Made by a program: the position numbers and the translations under genes
Assembly: GCA_025457845.1 (NCBI GenBank)
Contig: JALOTO010000110.1
Span: 1 to 5,365 of the forward strand
Length of the DNA: 5,365 bases
Reading direction: 5' to 3'
From: Thermoplasmata archaeon
GTDB lineage: Archaea; Thermoplasmatota; Thermoplasmata; UBA10834
Notes under the pieces: generated by a model
Told to the model about the DNA's origin: nothing
Database searches by the model: none
Seen by the model: only the letters and a program-made list of their open reading frames with translations
Shown: one piece after another, positions 5,297 through 5,365 of the stretch
Position numbering within the stretch: position 1 is the stretch's first letter
Layout: each line of letters starts with the position of its first letter

Positions 5297-5365
5297 AGGA
5301 GGTGATCCATCTGCAGGTTCCCCTACAGATACCTTGTTACGACTTAACCCCCCTTGCTGAACCCA
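5297..5365 (-). rRNA. 16S ribosomal RNA, 3' terminal fragment
   Basis: The minus strand ends with GGATCACCTCCT (5308-5297), the universal 16S tail with the anti-Shine-Dalgarno. Upstream it contains AAGTCGTAACAAGGTA (the universal 1492 primer region). Helix 45 occupies 5330-5309, with 9-bp arms AUCUGUAGG and CCUGCAGAU around the GGAA loop, whose two adenines are the KsgA/Dim1 dimethylation targets. The variant AUCUGUAGG in place of the bacterial AACCGUAGG is archaeal-like and resembles Thermoplasmata as I remember it. The gene continues beyond the right edge. The 3' end at 5297 is placed by homology and may be off by one or two bases. Confidence 0.97.

Noticed and set aside
5128..5310. 60-codon minus-strand open frame starting in the 16S tail
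   Set aside because: Its ATG (5310-5308) lies inside mature 16S rRNA and its first codons are the anti-Shine-Dalgarno; a coding role is not credible.
1..5365. CRISPR array, insertion sequence, integrase or attachment site
   Set aside because: I saw no regularly spaced direct repeats, terminal inverted repeats, transposase or integrase coding sequence in the window; the only periodic signal is the Kelch coding repeat.

Overview
The window looks like a piece of a GC-rich archaeal chromosome. Evidence seen directly: a 16S rRNA 3' end with archaeal-type sequence, TATA-like boxes upstream of both transcription units, oligo-T stretches where transcripts should end, Shine-Dalgarno sites matching that 16S tail, and frequent AGG/AGA arginine and ATA isoleucine codons. 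The 16S gene has no 23S, 5S or tRNA gene behind it within the window; it runs convergently into a protein gene. Unlinked rRNA genes together with this 16S tail suggest a Thermoplasmata-type (Thermoplasmatota) archaeon. That placement is an inference from about 69 nt of 16S plus context.

Left part (1-3036, minus strand): four tightly packed, overlapping genes in the order beta-gamma-delta-alpha (hydB, hydG, hydD, hydA). They encode a cytosolic group 3b [NiFe] hydrogenase (sulfhydrogenase type, as in Pyrococcus furiosus). HydA (N-terminus only) carries the NiFe site. HydD carries three [4Fe-4S] clusters, HydG carries FAD, the NAD(P) site and a [2Fe-2S] cluster, and HydB carries two classical [4Fe-4S] clusters plus extra conserved cysteines. 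Electrons would pass between H2/H+ and NAD(P)(H), and possibly polysulfide. Junctions are ATGA (beta/gamma), a 20-nt overlap (gamma/delta) and ATGA (delta/alpha), each downstream cistron having a strong Shine-Dalgarno. The most notable detail is an Asp (D19 of HydD) where the second proximal-cluster Cys is expected.

Middle (3037-3450): a divergent intergenic region of about 410 bp with a TATA-like element for each direction, an AT-rich 17-bp palindrome, three copies of TAGGAGC and a GC-rich foldable stretch. No convincing gene is seen in it.

Right part: a plus-strand gene (3451-5076) for a secreted, membrane-anchored protein with signal peptide, six-bladed Kelch-like propeller, beta-sandwich-like domain, long coiled coil, one transmembrane helix and a short proline-rich tail. 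Its leader can fold into a hairpin that ends at the Shine-Dalgarno. Convergent terminator-like signals follow (5085-5207), then a hairpin just past the 16S 3' end and the 16S 3' terminus on the minus strand. No clearly novel system is present; the window is mainly a known hydrogenase operon beside an uncharacterised cell-surface protein and an isolated 16S gene.
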